Below, piece after piece: positions 1-9,374 of a stretch of 15,321 nt of DNA. The notes under the pieces are model-generated. The model was not told where the DNA came from and made no database searches. It saw only the letters and a program-made list of their open reading frames with translations. This DNA comes from Verrucomicrobia bacterium TMED56. Lineage in GTDB: Bacteria; Verrucomicrobiota; Verrucomicrobiia; Opitutales; Seribacteraceae. Within the stretch, counting starts at the first letter, position 1; every line of letters starts with the position of its first letter. The stretch spans positions 1 through 15,321 of the forward strand of contig NHDJ01000014.1 in the NCBI GenBank assembly GCA_002167265.1, given 5' to 3'. Position numbers and translations under genes: made by a program.

Positions 1-1165
1 CGCCCTGATCTCGGTCCTTTAGAGCTGGCAGCCACTCGAGAGGATTTCTCCAACTATCTGATAAACTTAAAAACCTCTGCCACGCTACAGTCCGCATTCG
101 TGAACTCCCATGCTCAGTTAAAGCCCTGTAAACTTCAATACCGTCCTCTCCCATTGCAGAAACTGCGTAAAGAATAGTAGTCACCTGAGAACTCATTCCT
201 TTGGCCGAAAGTAAATATTGCTTAATTCGAGCAATCACAGAGGGTGGAATCTTTTCGCCAAATCGGGCTAATTCTACTGCTGCCATTGAAGTCACTTCAG
301 GATCAACATCTTTTGTCATAGATCGAAGGATCGAACGATATTTTGAATGATATCGGTTGGAGTCTCTTACAACATCAACAACTTTCAATCGAATTCCGCG
401 ATCTTCATGAGTTGAAAGTTTTTCGATCTCTGAAACAATTCTTGGCTGTCCAGCGTTGTAGGAAACGCGGTCAAGGGCAGTTAAAAGGACCCCACGATCT
501 TTATCTTTCAGAAGTTTCTCCAAGGTCGTTGGCGGAAGCGACACCCGAAGATAACTATGATATTTCAAAATGTTTTGTCGAACAATTGCGTCCTTGTCCA
601 AAAAGGCACGCTGGGTCAATGCAAGCAAGTCAGGACGTAATGTTGCAGGAACTGAACGATATACTGGACGGCCATTTATAATCACACGCTCAACTCCCCC
701 CTTCAGTATTGGAGAAACCAATCTTGGAATTAATGTAGATACCTCTCTTCTCACTTCGACATCAGGATCTCCAAGCTTTGAGAAGATTTTTTCAACCAAT
801 GTTTTATCATATAGCGGATAGCCGTTCATAAAATGCTCAGATAGGGAAACCATTGCTGCCCTACGTACAAGAGAACTCTGATCATCAAGTGCACCGACTA
901 AAATACTGGAAGTTAGAGAACTTGGATATTTCCCTAATAATTTAGAGGCACCCACACGCTCGCCCTCCTTCCCGTGCCTAATGTCGACTTCTGCCTTTCT
1001 AATAGTTTCAGATTGGGAAGAGCGCTTTGGAGGAATTGTTTCTGAGGTATTGGACTCCAATGACTCCCCAACATTCAGATTCAGAGTACTTTGAACATCA
1101 GGAGACTGTCCAGGACATAGACAATAAAGGGAAATTAAAAAGACTGAGTTAATAATAAGCTTCAT
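1..1165 (-). CDS. Exported HEAT-repeat-like protein, C-terminus beyond window edge
   Basis: Reading the minus strand from the ATG at 1165 gives 388 uninterrupted codons running off the left edge, so the gene is partial at its 3' end. Residues 1-20 (MKLIINSVFLISLYCLCPGQ) look like a Sec signal peptide. The residues before Cys15 and Cys17 do not fit a good lipobox, so a lipoprotein is possible but not supported. After a Ser/Thr-rich linker (about 20-55), helical repeats of HEAT/armadillo type appear at roughly 84-111, 122-150, 181-206, 213-236, 246-268 and 278-302. Typical cores are ALDDQSSLVRRAA, LGDPDVEVRREV and DVDPEVTSMAAVELARFG, with the D-x-x-x-x-V-R pattern of HEAT_2 domains. The start overlaps the stop of the upstream VWA gene by 4 bases (ATGA), which implies translational coupling. 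It is probably a periplasmic scaffold for the MoxR/VWA system. The fold is fairly sure; the role is inferred. Confidence 0.8.
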   Translation of the reverse strand, partial: MKLIINSVFLISLYCLCPGQSPDVQSTLNLNVGESLESNTSETIPPKRSSQSETIRKAEVDIRHGKEGERVGASKLLGKYPSSLTSSILVGALDDQSSLVRRAAMVSLSEHFMNGYPLYDKTLVEKIFSKLGDPDVEVRREVSTLIPRLVSPILKGGVERVIINGRPVYRSVPATLRPDLLALTQRAFLDKDAIVRQNILKYHSYLRVSLPPTTLEKLLKDKDRGVLLTALDRVSYNAGQPRIVSEIEKLSTHEDRGIRLKVVDVVRDSNRYHSKYRSILRSMTKDVDPEVTSMAAVELARFGEKIPPSVIARIKQYLLSAKGMSSQVTTILYAVSAMGEDGIEVYRALTEHGSSRMRTVAWQRFLSLSDSWRNPLEWLPALKDRDQG

Positions 1166-3327
1166 CTCAACCCCACTTGCCTTCGAAAAATCCATTCAAT
1201 CCCCGAAGCTAAAAAAAGTAGAATAAATACAGGCCAGACATCCGCCAAGCTCTTGCGCTTCATTAAGGTGGGAAGATTTTGAGCAAAAGCCGGTTCCCAA
1301 TCAGAAGTTAATTCTGAAATATGGAGATATTCTCCCCCCGTTAATTTGGTCAACATTTTCAAATCTCGTTCTGCAAAGGTTGTGTCTTGAGCTTCAGTAC
1401 TTGATTCCGAGACCCTGACTACTGATTTTTTCTGAAGTTTTTCGCCGTCTGGTAACTGTAACAAGTAAGAAACCTCATAGGCTCCAGCTTCACCAGGTCG
1501 AAAATTTCCCTCATATTGTCCAGCCACTGATCCCTTCGGATAAAGTTGCACTTTTTGAGAAAAATCTCCCGGACCTGAAACTACGGCCTCTATAAGCGCA
1601 TCCATTGCAGGCTCGAAATCAGAACCCAAAGCTTCTACTCTGAGTAAGGCTTCCGTACCTCTTGCCACCTCGTTCCCAGTCTCCGTTATTTTCATTCGGT
1701 CCTCTCCACCCGAGCCCAACCACTGTACTAAAGCATGCCAGAAACGATCAAACTCCCGGCTACCATCCTCATCACGCAAAGATCTTCTCCAATCATTCGG
1801 AGAACCCCAATAAGCTACTTTTCCTGCTCCGTAGGCTTGGATTGCTAAAACTGCTTCTCCACTGGCTCTGACAACAACCACTCCTCTGGATGCAGGATTT
1901 CTTTCCGTGACCAAATAGCCCGGCAAACGACCCGGTAAAAAAGGCTTCATTTTTTCAACATCATCTTCGGGTCCAAACAATGGCTCTTCTTTTGCTGCTA
2001 GGGACATATCCTGCTTGAATACGATGCGTTCTGCAGTCTTAGCAGGAACGGCTCCCCCAAGAAGGTCTCTCGCTTCCTGCAACGATCCAAAAATAGCCAA
2101 ACCGCCACCCCTCTTTTGAACAAAACCTTTAAGTGATTCAATCACCGAAGAATTTAATTCCGAAAGAGCATCTGCATCCGCAATAATAGCATCATAGGTC
2201 ATCCAAAATTCTGGGTCCTGAGGGTAGGCAGGATCAAGGTCCTCTCCTAGAGCATGAAAAACCTCGTCTCCCAATCGAATAAGTGAATTAAATTCAAACC
2301 TCTCCTCTTTCGACAAGGTACGTTTTAAGAAAGGATATAGGGGTCTGGGCTTGTTTGAGAGATATAGGATAGAGAATGTTACTGGAGGCTTCACTTCAAC
2401 TAAAAGCGTATCCAAATCATTGGCTGGATCAATGTCTCCCTCTGGAGCAATGGCTTCAACCCTGTACCTAACTGATCCTGCTTTAGGTACAACCAGGGGA
2501 CTAAAGTTTATGGTCCTTGTCTCCCCAGACTTTAAATTGACTGGTATTTTTTCAATTAGGTCTTTACCACGCATGAGTTGAACCTGTGTGGAAATAACTT
2601 GATCGAATTGATTTCTAACTCCCGCGACAAGTAGTATCTCTTCCTTGGCAACAGCAAGCGGTTTCCGGTCAATAAATTTCACTTCCAAATCACCCTTAGG
2701 GCGAATCTTACCCACTCCAATCACATTGACCGGTATACCTCTTGCCCGATACTCTTTACCCAACTCAAGCACGGAACGCCCAAAATTATTTTTCCCGTCA
2801 GAAAAAAGAACTACTGAACCAACGGGTGATTCTGGGGTTTCATCGGATTTAAGTAATGAGTTTGATAAGGCTTCTCCAAGTGCTGTCTTTTTTCCGGCAG
2901 CAGGCCATTCCCAACTGTTCAAGAGTAACCGTCGGCTATCTTCTGCAAAACCAAATAGCTCAACTTGACCATATTTAAGTTTTTGTTGATCAATCCAGTT
3001 CCCATCCGCATTAACTACTAAGTGAGGACGAACTTGTTCAATGCGTTTCAAGCCAAGACGATCATCTCGAACATCCATACTTCCGGACAAATCGGCCATT
3101 GCTAGCAAACGAAATTTGCTTTCATCCAATTCATCTTTTTCAACAAAAGGTCTCGCAACCAGCAAAAGCAAAAGAATGGTAGAGAAAACTCTTAAAACAA
3201 TTAGTTTCCAGGCAATTTCAGGTAGCGTGCTCTTCAAAAGATTGCGGCAATGGAAAACAAGCACTAGCAAAACAGCCAAGGTGCCAAAAATCAAATAGTA
3301 GATAGAAAAAGGCCAGTCAAAACCCAT
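1162..3327 (-). CDS. Membrane-anchored VWA protein with probable GATase-like middle domain
   Basis: A 721-residue protein. Two N-terminal membrane segments (about 9-27 and 40-62) precede a von Willebrand factor A domain (about 72-215). The metal-ion-dependent adhesion site is complete: D79-L-S81-G-S83, T148 (in KKTALGEAL) and D177 (in LFSDGKNN). It is the only one of the three VWA proteins here with the full set. A beta-rich region follows (about 220-315), then an alpha/beta segment at about 318-455 (ILYLSNKPRPLYPFL; YDAIIADADALSEL; FVQKRGGGLAIFGS). That layout matches the class I glutamine-amidotransferase-like fold often found in large bacterial VWA proteins; I see no catalytic Cys in it. 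Another beta-rich stretch and a C-terminal membrane helix (about 694-716) end the protein. The start lies 2 bases after the upstream stop, with GGAGG about 10 bases ahead. The topology puts the VWA between membrane segments, probably outside the cytoplasm. Confidence 0.88.
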   Translation of the reverse strand: MGFDWPFSIYYLIFGTLAVLLVLVFHCRNLLKSTLPEIAWKLIVLRVFSTILLLLLVARPFVEKDELDESKFRLLAMADLSGSMDVRDDRLGLKRIEQVRPHLVVNADGNWIDQQKLKYGQVELFGFAEDSRRLLLNSWEWPAAGKKTALGEALSNSLLKSDETPESPVGSVVLFSDGKNNFGRSVLELGKEYRARGIPVNVIGVGKIRPKGDLEVKFIDRKPLAVAKEEILLVAGVRNQFDQVISTQVQLMRGKDLIEKIPVNLKSGETRTINFSPLVVPKAGSVRYRVEAIAPEGDIDPANDLDTLLVEVKPPVTFSILYLSNKPRPLYPFLKRTLSKEERFEFNSLIRLGDEVFHALGEDLDPAYPQDPEFWMTYDAIIADADALSELNSSVIESLKGFVQKRGGGLAIFGSLQEARDLLGGAVPAKTAERIVFKQDMSLAAKEEPLFGPEDDVEKMKPFLPGRLPGYLVTERNPASRGVVVVRASGEAVLAIQAYGAGKVAYWGSPNDWRRSLRDEDGSREFDRFWHALVQWLGSGGEDRMKITETGNEVARGTEALLRVEALGSDFEPAMDALIEAVVSGPGDFSQKVQLYPKGSVAGQYEGNFRPGEAGAYEVSYLLQLPDGEKLQKKSVVRVSESSTEAQDTTFAERDLKMLTKLTGGEYLHISELTSDWEPAFAQNLPTLMKRKSLADVWPVFILLFLASGIEWIFRRQVGLR

Positions 3328-3329
3328 AC

Positions 3330-6300
3330 TTACTCGCCCTCCGCAATCCTGCGAAAATACTCTTCCACTTGCCTTTTATATCGGCCGGGCGCAGAGGAAG
3401 TTTCAAGATTTCTCTTCAACAAATCCTGCTTTGCTTCCTGCCAGAAAAATTGTTCAACTAATTCTAATGCTTCTGACATGGCGGCGGCAGCCATTGACTT
3501 GGATTTTGAGGGTTCTTCATTGATTCCCATTTGCTCAAAAAATTGGGTAATATTTTGAAGCCTTTCGCTATCGGAGGCATTTGGAAGAGATCCGAGGGCT
3601 TTTGCCAGTTCTTCTGATTCTTCCTGAATCTGCTGGTCACTCATCCCAGGTAGTTCCCGAAGGTTTTCCTGCAATCGTTCAGCTAATTCCTGCAAAGCTC
3701 CATTACCAAGATTCCGCAACTTATTTTCAATGCTTTCAAGCCCCTCCTGTAATTGCTCGAGGTTTTCCGCAACTTTATCTTCTTCTTTCTTAGCTTGTGG
3801 AAATACTTCATACAGTAAGGAATTCGAGGCTCTTTTCCCTGAACTTTCAACTCCCCCTTCCCTGGACTCCCTACCTTCCCGCAAGAGATCTTCAGTAGCA
3901 TTTTCGCTAAACCCACCCATCGCACGGGCAGTCTTATCGATACCTTCCAATAGATCTTGGATGTTTTCATTAAGTTCATCTTGAGAATCTTTTAATGATT
4001 CGCCCTCACCCGGTTGGGCTGCTTCTGTAGAATCGGCTAATTGTCTTTGGCTTTGGCTCAATCCACCTGCCTGTTCAGCAAGTTGCTCGACCATTCTGGA
4101 TGCTATTCCCGCCATTTTACCTTCAACCTCAGAAATTGCATCTCCCAATGCATCACTCGCCAGTTCTCCCTGTGGTTGTGCTTCGCGGGGTTGATCCCGT
4201 CGCAAATCCCCCGCCGCACCTTTCATTTCCTCGGCGGCGCTGTCCAAGCTTTCTACATCTCCCAACTTCCCAGATCTCTTGTACCAATCGTCACGCAACT
4301 CTTCCAAATCTCTGCGGAGATTTTCCTGTTCTTCTGATGCGTTCTTGTTTTTTTCGCCCTCTATCCCAGCTTCTGCTAGGCGTCCCATCTCCCTATTAAG
4401 TCCTTTTTGACGACTTCTCATATTTTTTAGCGACTCCAAATCTTCAGCCAACTTCCTTAATTCGTCCGCGGGATCGACTTCAGAATCTTTGCCCTCAGGA
4501 TCATTCTCGTCGCTTGCAGTTTCCTCACTTTCACTTGGTTTTCCTTTTCCTTTAGATTTTTGTTTCTGCATTTTTTGCATTAAGGCATAAAGTTGAACTA
4601 ATTTTCTCAGCGTCTTACCGGAAGGTTCAAGCGAATCTTTCAACATCTGATCTCCTGCATATATCTCAGTTTGCTCAATATGATAAGTTGCCTCATTTAA
4701 AAGTTCTCCAAGATCGATGCCATCGACACTCGGGAATGCTCCCTCGTTTTCGTCATATACTTTTGTCATCTCATGCTTCAATCCGAGGGCATCGGATGAC
4801 AATGATAAGGAAAACTTCTCGATTTTCGAATCCTCAGTCTCAAGTAAAGCGTCATAGGTGGAACGAATTATTTTTTTGGTCTTATTGATAAAATCCCGTA
4901 CGGGGATTTCTTTAGTATCGCCTTCCATTTCACCTTCGCCTCCTTCAGTCGAATTCCCCTCTGGTGGCAAGACCTCGATAAAATAAATTTCGGAACGTGC
5001 AACCTGATTCTCAGGTTCCTTGTTATCCGAAACCAAAGCCATGTAAGTAAGAACATCGCCCACTGCTAAAGCATGATCATTGAGATCAAAGATGTAGCTT
5101 AATCTTTTTTCCTTCTCAACCGGGTCTACAAAAATAGTTTCTTCATCCTCATCTCCAGCATGCTCGATACGCATCCTAACATCCGTGACCCCGTGATCGT
5201 CGGATGCGAAGACTTCAACAAGCAAAGAAGCATCTGCTGGCAATTGCAGATCTTTGGCAGGTTCTACAATTTCAACCAACGGTACTTCATCTGGAATCGG
5301 AGCAATCAATATACTGTCGTATTCAACAGGCGGGCGTTTAGGCTTATCCATGTCACGTAGAACAAGATGACCTTTACATTCATCGATCAACTGAAATGAA
5401 TGCCAAAATAAAGTACCGTTTTGTTCTAGAGTAAAATTACCGTCGGGAGATCTAAATTCTGCTCTGATATTCATTGGCAGAGGTTCAACTTCAACTTTCA
5501 ATCTGACATAACTACCCTCAGGTGCTCTAACATAACCGAATCCCTCGTGTTCGAAATCTGGGAGATTTGTGTATGCTGGAGGTGAAAGGCTCCAAATGGC
5601 ACTCTTCAAAGATGGAGGGTCATACGGAGAAATACTATGCCACTCGCTCATCAGGGACGGAGTAACTACCCGGTAATGGAATTTCTCACGCAAAGATGGA
5701 ACCACGAATTCAAATCTGCCGATTACGGGAGTGTCGAGCATTTCGACTGATTCAATACCATCAACATCTTCAAATTCAATCGTCGCAGATTTCTCTCCAC
5801 GATGACCTCGAAGAACATCAGCGAATATTGAAACATCTGATCCACGGGTAAACTCATCGGTTGCGGGGAAAGAAAGTTCATCAACTGATCCAGTGAGCCT
5901 AGAGAATACGCTAAGCCCGGGTTCCAAAGATAAGGAATCAAAGGCCTTCTCAACCGGACTTGTTCCAGAACCCCAAACTGCAAATCCAGTTCCAATTCCC
6001 AATCCAAGTAATATGGAAATCCAGTAGGAAGCAGTGGGCCTTGTTCCTTTTCCCCAGGCAATTGCCTGAACTTCAGACTCTGTGGTGTCTAAAACTCTTC
6101 TTTCCATAAAGGAAAGTTCCCGCTGTTTTGAACAAACATTTAACTCCACCGCACAATTTAAAAGATCGTTCAATTTGGGATTCGCCTTTTCAACCTCCTC
6201 TGCCATTTCAATAGGATTTGGTCTTTTCATCCATGCCCGAATGGCTAACCAAATAAATATAAACAAAGATAAACAAGTACTTACGATCAGGAAGCCTAAT

Positions 6301-6455
6301 GCATCCTTTTCTAAAATTGGGGAATAGGCATCATAAAAATCGACTAGGCAAACCGTTAGCGGCCAACTCAATAATCCAACAGCAATAGCAATAACACATC
6401 TGGAAAAGACAAATACTAGTGACTCTCGTCTGAGGATTCGTAAAAATTCAGGCAT
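3330..6455 (-). CDS. Large DUF4175-like membrane protein with long acidic coiled-coil region
   Basis: A 1041-residue protein resembling the DUF4175 family. Probable membrane helices lie at about 15-39, 52-73 and 143-162. Between them is the characteristic short conserved segment ANPKLNDLLNCAVEL (91-105). Residues about 180-500 are beta-rich, with Ig/fibronectin-like character and a conserved ASDDHGVTDVRMRIEH segment (417-432) typical of the family. From about 515 on the protein is helical, highly charged and low in complexity, rich in Glu, Gln, Lys and Ser. It has probable coiled coils at about 660-725, 735-835 and 895-955. The C-terminus (GRYKRQVEEYFRRIAEGE) matches the short tail motif usual in such proteins. 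The gene overlaps the upstream BatA-type gene by 8 bases and has AAGGA about 7 bases before its ATG. It probably acts as an extracytoplasmic structural or client-binding partner of the VWA proteins. No enzymatic motif is visible. Confidence 0.85.
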   Translation of the reverse strand: MPEFLRILRRESLVFVFSRCVIAIAVGLLSWPLTVCLVDFYDAYSPILEKDALGFLIVSTCLSLFIFIWLAIRAWMKRPNPIEMAEEVEKANPKLNDLLNCAVELNVCSKQRELSFMERRVLDTTESEVQAIAWGKGTRPTASYWISILLGLGIGTGFAVWGSGTSPVEKAFDSLSLEPGLSVFSRLTGSVDELSFPATDEFTRGSDVSIFADVLRGHRGEKSATIEFEDVDGIESVEMLDTPVIGRFEFVVPSLREKFHYRVVTPSLMSEWHSISPYDPPSLKSAIWSLSPPAYTNLPDFEHEGFGYVRAPEGSYVRLKVEVEPLPMNIRAEFRSPDGNFTLEQNGTLFWHSFQLIDECKGHLVLRDMDKPKRPPVEYDSILIAPIPDEVPLVEIVEPAKDLQLPADASLLVEVFASDDHGVTDVRMRIEHAGDEDEETIFVDPVEKEKRLSYIFDLNDHALAVGDVLTYMALVSDNKEPENQVARSEIYFIEVLPPEGNSTEGGEGEMEGDTKEIPVRDFINKTKKIIRSTYDALLETEDSKIEKFSLSLSSDALGLKHEMTKVYDENEGAFPSVDGIDLGELLNEATYHIEQTEIYAGDQMLKDSLEPSGKTLRKLVQLYALMQKMQKQKSKGKGKPSESEETASDENDPEGKDSEVDPADELRKLAEDLESLKNMRSRQKGLNREMGRLAEAGIEGEKNKNASEEQENLRRDLEELRDDWYKRSGKLGDVESLDSAAEEMKGAAGDLRRDQPREAQPQGELASDALGDAISEVEGKMAGIASRMVEQLAEQAGGLSQSQRQLADSTEAAQPGEGESLKDSQDELNENIQDLLEGIDKTARAMGGFSENATEDLLREGRESREGGVESSGKRASNSLLYEVFPQAKKEEDKVAENLEQLQEGLESIENKLRNLGNGALQELAERLQENLRELPGMSDQQIQEESEELAKALGSLPNASDSERLQNITQFFEQMGINEEPSKSKSMAAAAMSEALELVEQFFWQEAKQDLLKRNLETSSAPGRYKRQVEEYFRRIAEGE

Positions 6456-8442
6456 TGGAAATTCCTTTCTCCTGATTGGAACTATAGGGTGGTCTCGACC
6501 ATATCATTTCAATAGTCAAAAAGGTAGCGGCGAGGATTGCAAACCACAACCAAAGAGAATTGTGTTCCTTTTTTCCCACTTCAGACCTAGAAAACCTCAA
6601 AGAATCTGAAACGAGTCCACCCTTAAGCATGTCCTTAAGCTCATTTTCTGAAATCGTATCTACACTTGACTCAGCAGGAGGGAAAACGACCTCCAACCAT
6701 CTCTCTCCGAATCTGTGGATGCCTGGTTGAGTGGCAGTAAACTGTTGATCAGATTCTCCATAGCGCTCCCCTGGTTCCAGTATTGGCAGGGTTTGTTCAG
6801 TGTCTTCATTACCATGTGAAATTTCCATCAAAACAGGAAGAAAAGAAGTTCTCAAAGGAAGGTCTGACCATTCTGTGTTCATCCTAAATGGCATAAATAT
6901 TAGCCGTCCACCCGAATCAAAATTCCTGAGCAACGCAAGTGGCCTACCCTCACGATCCCGAAGAGGGACATCAACTTCATCTCCCAGATTCTTAAGAATG
7001 CCAAATTTTCTAATTGCAGTTAGATATAAATCGCGGCCTCCCTTTCCAGAAAAAACTTGAGAAAGGACTGATTCTTCACTCAACGCCCCGATACGGAAAG
7101 GATTGCGAAAGGAATTTGCCCCGCCCGCAACCCTGACAAACGAGAAGTTAAACCAACCTGCTTTTCGAATGACAGATGCAGTTTCACCAAAAATATTATT
7201 GGGTGTAATCATGACTACGCCACCATTTCTAAGGTAGGAATCCAAGGGATCTGACAACTGCTCTGCTTCAAACCATTTACCCATCCCCAATATCATTAAA
7301 AATTCAAGATTTGAGTTTTCCTCTCCCATTCTTAATTCATCAGCATTTCCAGAATTTTCAGCCCATCGATTCCAACCATTGTCCCCTGCACTCTCAACTG
7401 CGGTTCTTAAAAAGTTTTTTTCCATTTGCGTTTCTTCGTCTTCGTCTCCGCTATTCCAAAAGCCAAACCTTTTCGCAGGAGGTGCTTTTAACCATACCTG
7501 TCGTTGATTATCCAAATTTAAGCTATCAGATTTTGACAAGCGAACAGTTGCTTGTGAAATCTCAGAAGAGGGTAAAATAAATTGAGCCTGTGCCGAGCCA
7601 CTTGCTGGAACTAAAAACGAAGCATTATCTTCAATCTTGCCACCTACAATCAGCTCCAGTACTACATCACGATTAACTTTGGACCAATTACGCACGACAC
7701 TCCAAATGCGAACTCTATCAGGACCCGCAGGAACCACTCTTGCATCCGCAATACTCAAGTTTTCGGCACGATCCGTCATCTCATCGCCTTGCCCGACTTT
7801 AATAATTTCCACTTCAATTCCTTCCCTAGGAAGATTAATATCAGCACCTTGCCAGTCACTTTTTTGAAAATCACTGGCGATCACCAGAATTTTTTTAGTA
7901 GCCTCATTGCTGAAAAAGGTTGGTATTCTTTGTATAGCACTTTGCGCATCTCCTTTCATCCAACCATGCTCTAACTGCTCTAGGGATTTGAGTAATTCTT
8001 CGACGCTGGTTCCGATCGGCCATTCCTTTAGTCCATTCTGTCCAAAGGAAATCATGCCGAATTTGCCCTCTGCATCCTGCAATTTAATTTTTAGTCTTTT
8101 CTTTGCGTCTCTTAGCCCATTCCAGCCAGCCATACTAGGACTCAAATCAACCGCAAGCAATGTTTCCTGAGCGTTAGTGGTAACTTTTGGATCTTCTGGG
8201 CTAGACAAAAAAGGGTCAGCCAAAAGCATTGTCACTGCTACAAAAAGAAGAATCCTTAACAATAATAATAATAAGTCTGTGGGTGTCCTTCGTCCAGTTC
8301 TGGGAATTTGTGACGGGGTGATAAAGCGAATGGAGGAAAAAGCGTGCTTTTCGGTTATCCTCCTGTACGCCATGTGGGCCAAGATGGGCAACCCAATCGC
8401 CAGTCCAGTCCATAATGCTGCAGGTTGTCCGAATTCAAGCAT
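6448..8442 (-). CDS. BatA-type membrane VWA protein (aerotolerance-regulator N-terminal domain)
   Basis: A 664-residue protein. Residues 1-80 form a BatA N-terminal domain: a first membrane helix (about 8-26), the conserved stretch HAFSSIRFI (33-41), then IPRTGRRTPTDLLLLLLRIL leading into a second helix (about 56-77). A VWA domain follows (about 94-220) with D99-L-S101-P-S103 and a second conserved Asp, D191 (IASDFQ). The usual MIDAS Thr is missing: the segment reads WMKGDAQSAIQ (161-171). A beta-rich and alpha/beta region (about 225-600) includes a GATase-like-looking stretch near residues 370-420, and a C-terminal membrane helix lies at about 629-646. The start is 16 bases after the DUF58 stop with no clear ribosome site, so coupling is likely. 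The run of TTA codons in the second helix creates a short trinucleotide repeat. Proteins of this type are usual partners of MoxR ATPases; function is by family analogy. Confidence 0.87.
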   Translation of the reverse strand: MLEFGQPAALWTGLAIGLPILAHMAYRRITEKHAFSSIRFITPSQIPRTGRRTPTDLLLLLLRILLFVAVTMLLADPFLSSPEDPKVTTNAQETLLAVDLSPSMAGWNGLRDAKKRLKIKLQDAEGKFGMISFGQNGLKEWPIGTSVEELLKSLEQLEHGWMKGDAQSAIQRIPTFFSNEATKKILVIASDFQKSDWQGADINLPREGIEVEIIKVGQGDEMTDRAENLSIADARVVPAGPDRVRIWSVVRNWSKVNRDVVLELIVGGKIEDNASFLVPASGSAQAQFILPSSEISQATVRLSKSDSLNLDNQRQVWLKAPPAKRFGFWNSGDEDEETQMEKNFLRTAVESAGDNGWNRWAENSGNADELRMGEENSNLEFLMILGMGKWFEAEQLSDPLDSYLRNGGVVMITPNNIFGETASVIRKAGWFNFSFVRVAGGANSFRNPFRIGALSEESVLSQVFSGKGGRDLYLTAIRKFGILKNLGDEVDVPLRDREGRPLALLRNFDSGGRLIFMPFRMNTEWSDLPLRTSFLPVLMEISHGNEDTEQTLPILEPGERYGESDQQFTATQPGIHRFGERWLEVVFPPAESSVDTISENELKDMLKGGLVSDSLRFSRSEVGKKEHNSLWLWFAILAATFLTIEMIWSRPPYSSNQEKGISNA

Positions 8443-8458
8443 TATTTCTGTGGGTTCA

Positions 8459-9364
8459 TTAAATTTTACGATTACGCATACCTAGAAAACGGCGAAGAGC
8501 GTGCCCCAAATTTTGATCTGTTCGAACACTTTCAAATTCGGCTGATACTTCTGCCATTTTTTGTGCTAAGCGACCTTTAAATTGATTCATCTTAGCTTGA
8601 TAATCTGAAAGTATAACCTGTGGAGAAGTAGACACTTCACGGTCACCTTCCATTTCAACAAAACGTAGAGCATCTCCGTCAGGGAGTTCCTCCTCTTCTT
8701 TATCCAAGACTTGAAGGCAAAGAGCTTCGTATCGAGAGGACATCGCAAACCTCAATCTGTCCGGCAAGACTTCTTCTGCCTCCAGAAAGTCAGAAAGAAA
8801 AACCACCATGGATTTACCGGGCATTTTAGTGATCAACTGATCCCATGCAGATTCATGTCGATTCACTCCTTCTGCCTCCAAGCTAGAGATGCCCGCAACA
8901 ATTCTACCAAAATGAGCGCTTCCACTTCCAGGACGAATCCATTGCCGAATTGAATCAGAGTAAGCAAAAAGTCCAACTCGGTCACCTTGCCGGTAAGCTA
9001 AATAAGCAAAACACGCGGCTAACATCGAAGCGTATCTCAATTTACTGCAAGAGGATTCTGATCCAGTATATCCCATTGAGGCGCTAGAATCTAGAACTAA
9101 GAAAAGGTTAAAATTGGTATCTTCCTGAAAGGTTTTGGCAACAAGTTCTTCCCTTTTAGCGAAAACCTTCCAATCGACTACTTTTAAATCCTCACCAGGA
9201 TCGTAAGGACGGTACTGGAAAAATTCCGACCCTCTTCCTTGTCGAAGACTTCTGTGTATTCCAGGCATTGCCCCGTCCACCACCACTCTTGCTAGCAAGC
9301 CAAAGTCTTCGATCCGGCGAAGATGTGCCGGATCCAATAAATCCGTTTCTGCAGTTCGAGCCAC
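8459..9364 (-). CDS. DUF58-domain VWA-like protein, MoxR partner
   Basis: A 301-residue soluble protein of the short DUF58 type found beside MoxR. The DUF58 signature is clear: EFFQYRPYDPGEDLKVVDWK (47-66), then a VWA-like domain with D92-S-S94-A-S96 (LVLDSSASMGY) and D192 (VVFLSDFLEAEE, 187-198). The segment that usually holds the MIDAS Thr reads EGVNRHESAWDQL (165-177) and has no Thr, so metal binding may be altered. No membrane helix is seen, so it is probably cytoplasmic beside the ATPase. The start codon is GTG, 10 bases after the moxR stop, without an evident Shine-Dalgarno sequence. The start is supported by the family's usual N-terminus (LLDPAHLRRIEDFGLLAR). In known systems DUF58 proteins couple MoxR ATPases to their targets; the target here is unknown. 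Confidence 0.9.
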   Translation of the reverse strand: MARTAETDLLDPAHLRRIEDFGLLARVVVDGAMPGIHRSLRQGRGSEFFQYRPYDPGEDLKVVDWKVFAKREELVAKTFQEDTNFNLFLVLDSSASMGYTGSESSCSKLRYASMLAACFAYLAYRQGDRVGLFAYSDSIRQWIRPGSGSAHFGRIVAGISSLEAEGVNRHESAWDQLITKMPGKSMVVFLSDFLEAEEVLPDRLRFAMSSRYEALCLQVLDKEEEELPDGDALRFVEMEGDREVSTSPQVILSDYQAKMNQFKGRLAQKMAEVSAEFESVRTDQNLGHALRRFLGMRNRKI

Positions 9365-9374
9365 CCGAACAAAT

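Noticed and set aside
343..821. Plus-strand open frames of 112 and 83 codons within the HEAT gene
   Set aside because: They lie opposite the HEAT-repeat frame, overlap one another, and show no recognisable domain or ribosome site; the minus-strand frame has clear repeats.
3683..4399. Several open frames of about 100 codons overlapping the DUF4175-like gene
   Set aside because: They are by-products of the biased Glu/Lys/Ser codon content of the coiled-coil region; none resembles a known protein.
8258..8276. AAT trinucleotide repeat that could act as a slippage or phase-variation tract
   Set aside because: It encodes a Leu run (TTA codons) in a membrane helix of the BatA-type protein. Three-base slippage would not shift the frame, so switching is unlikely.
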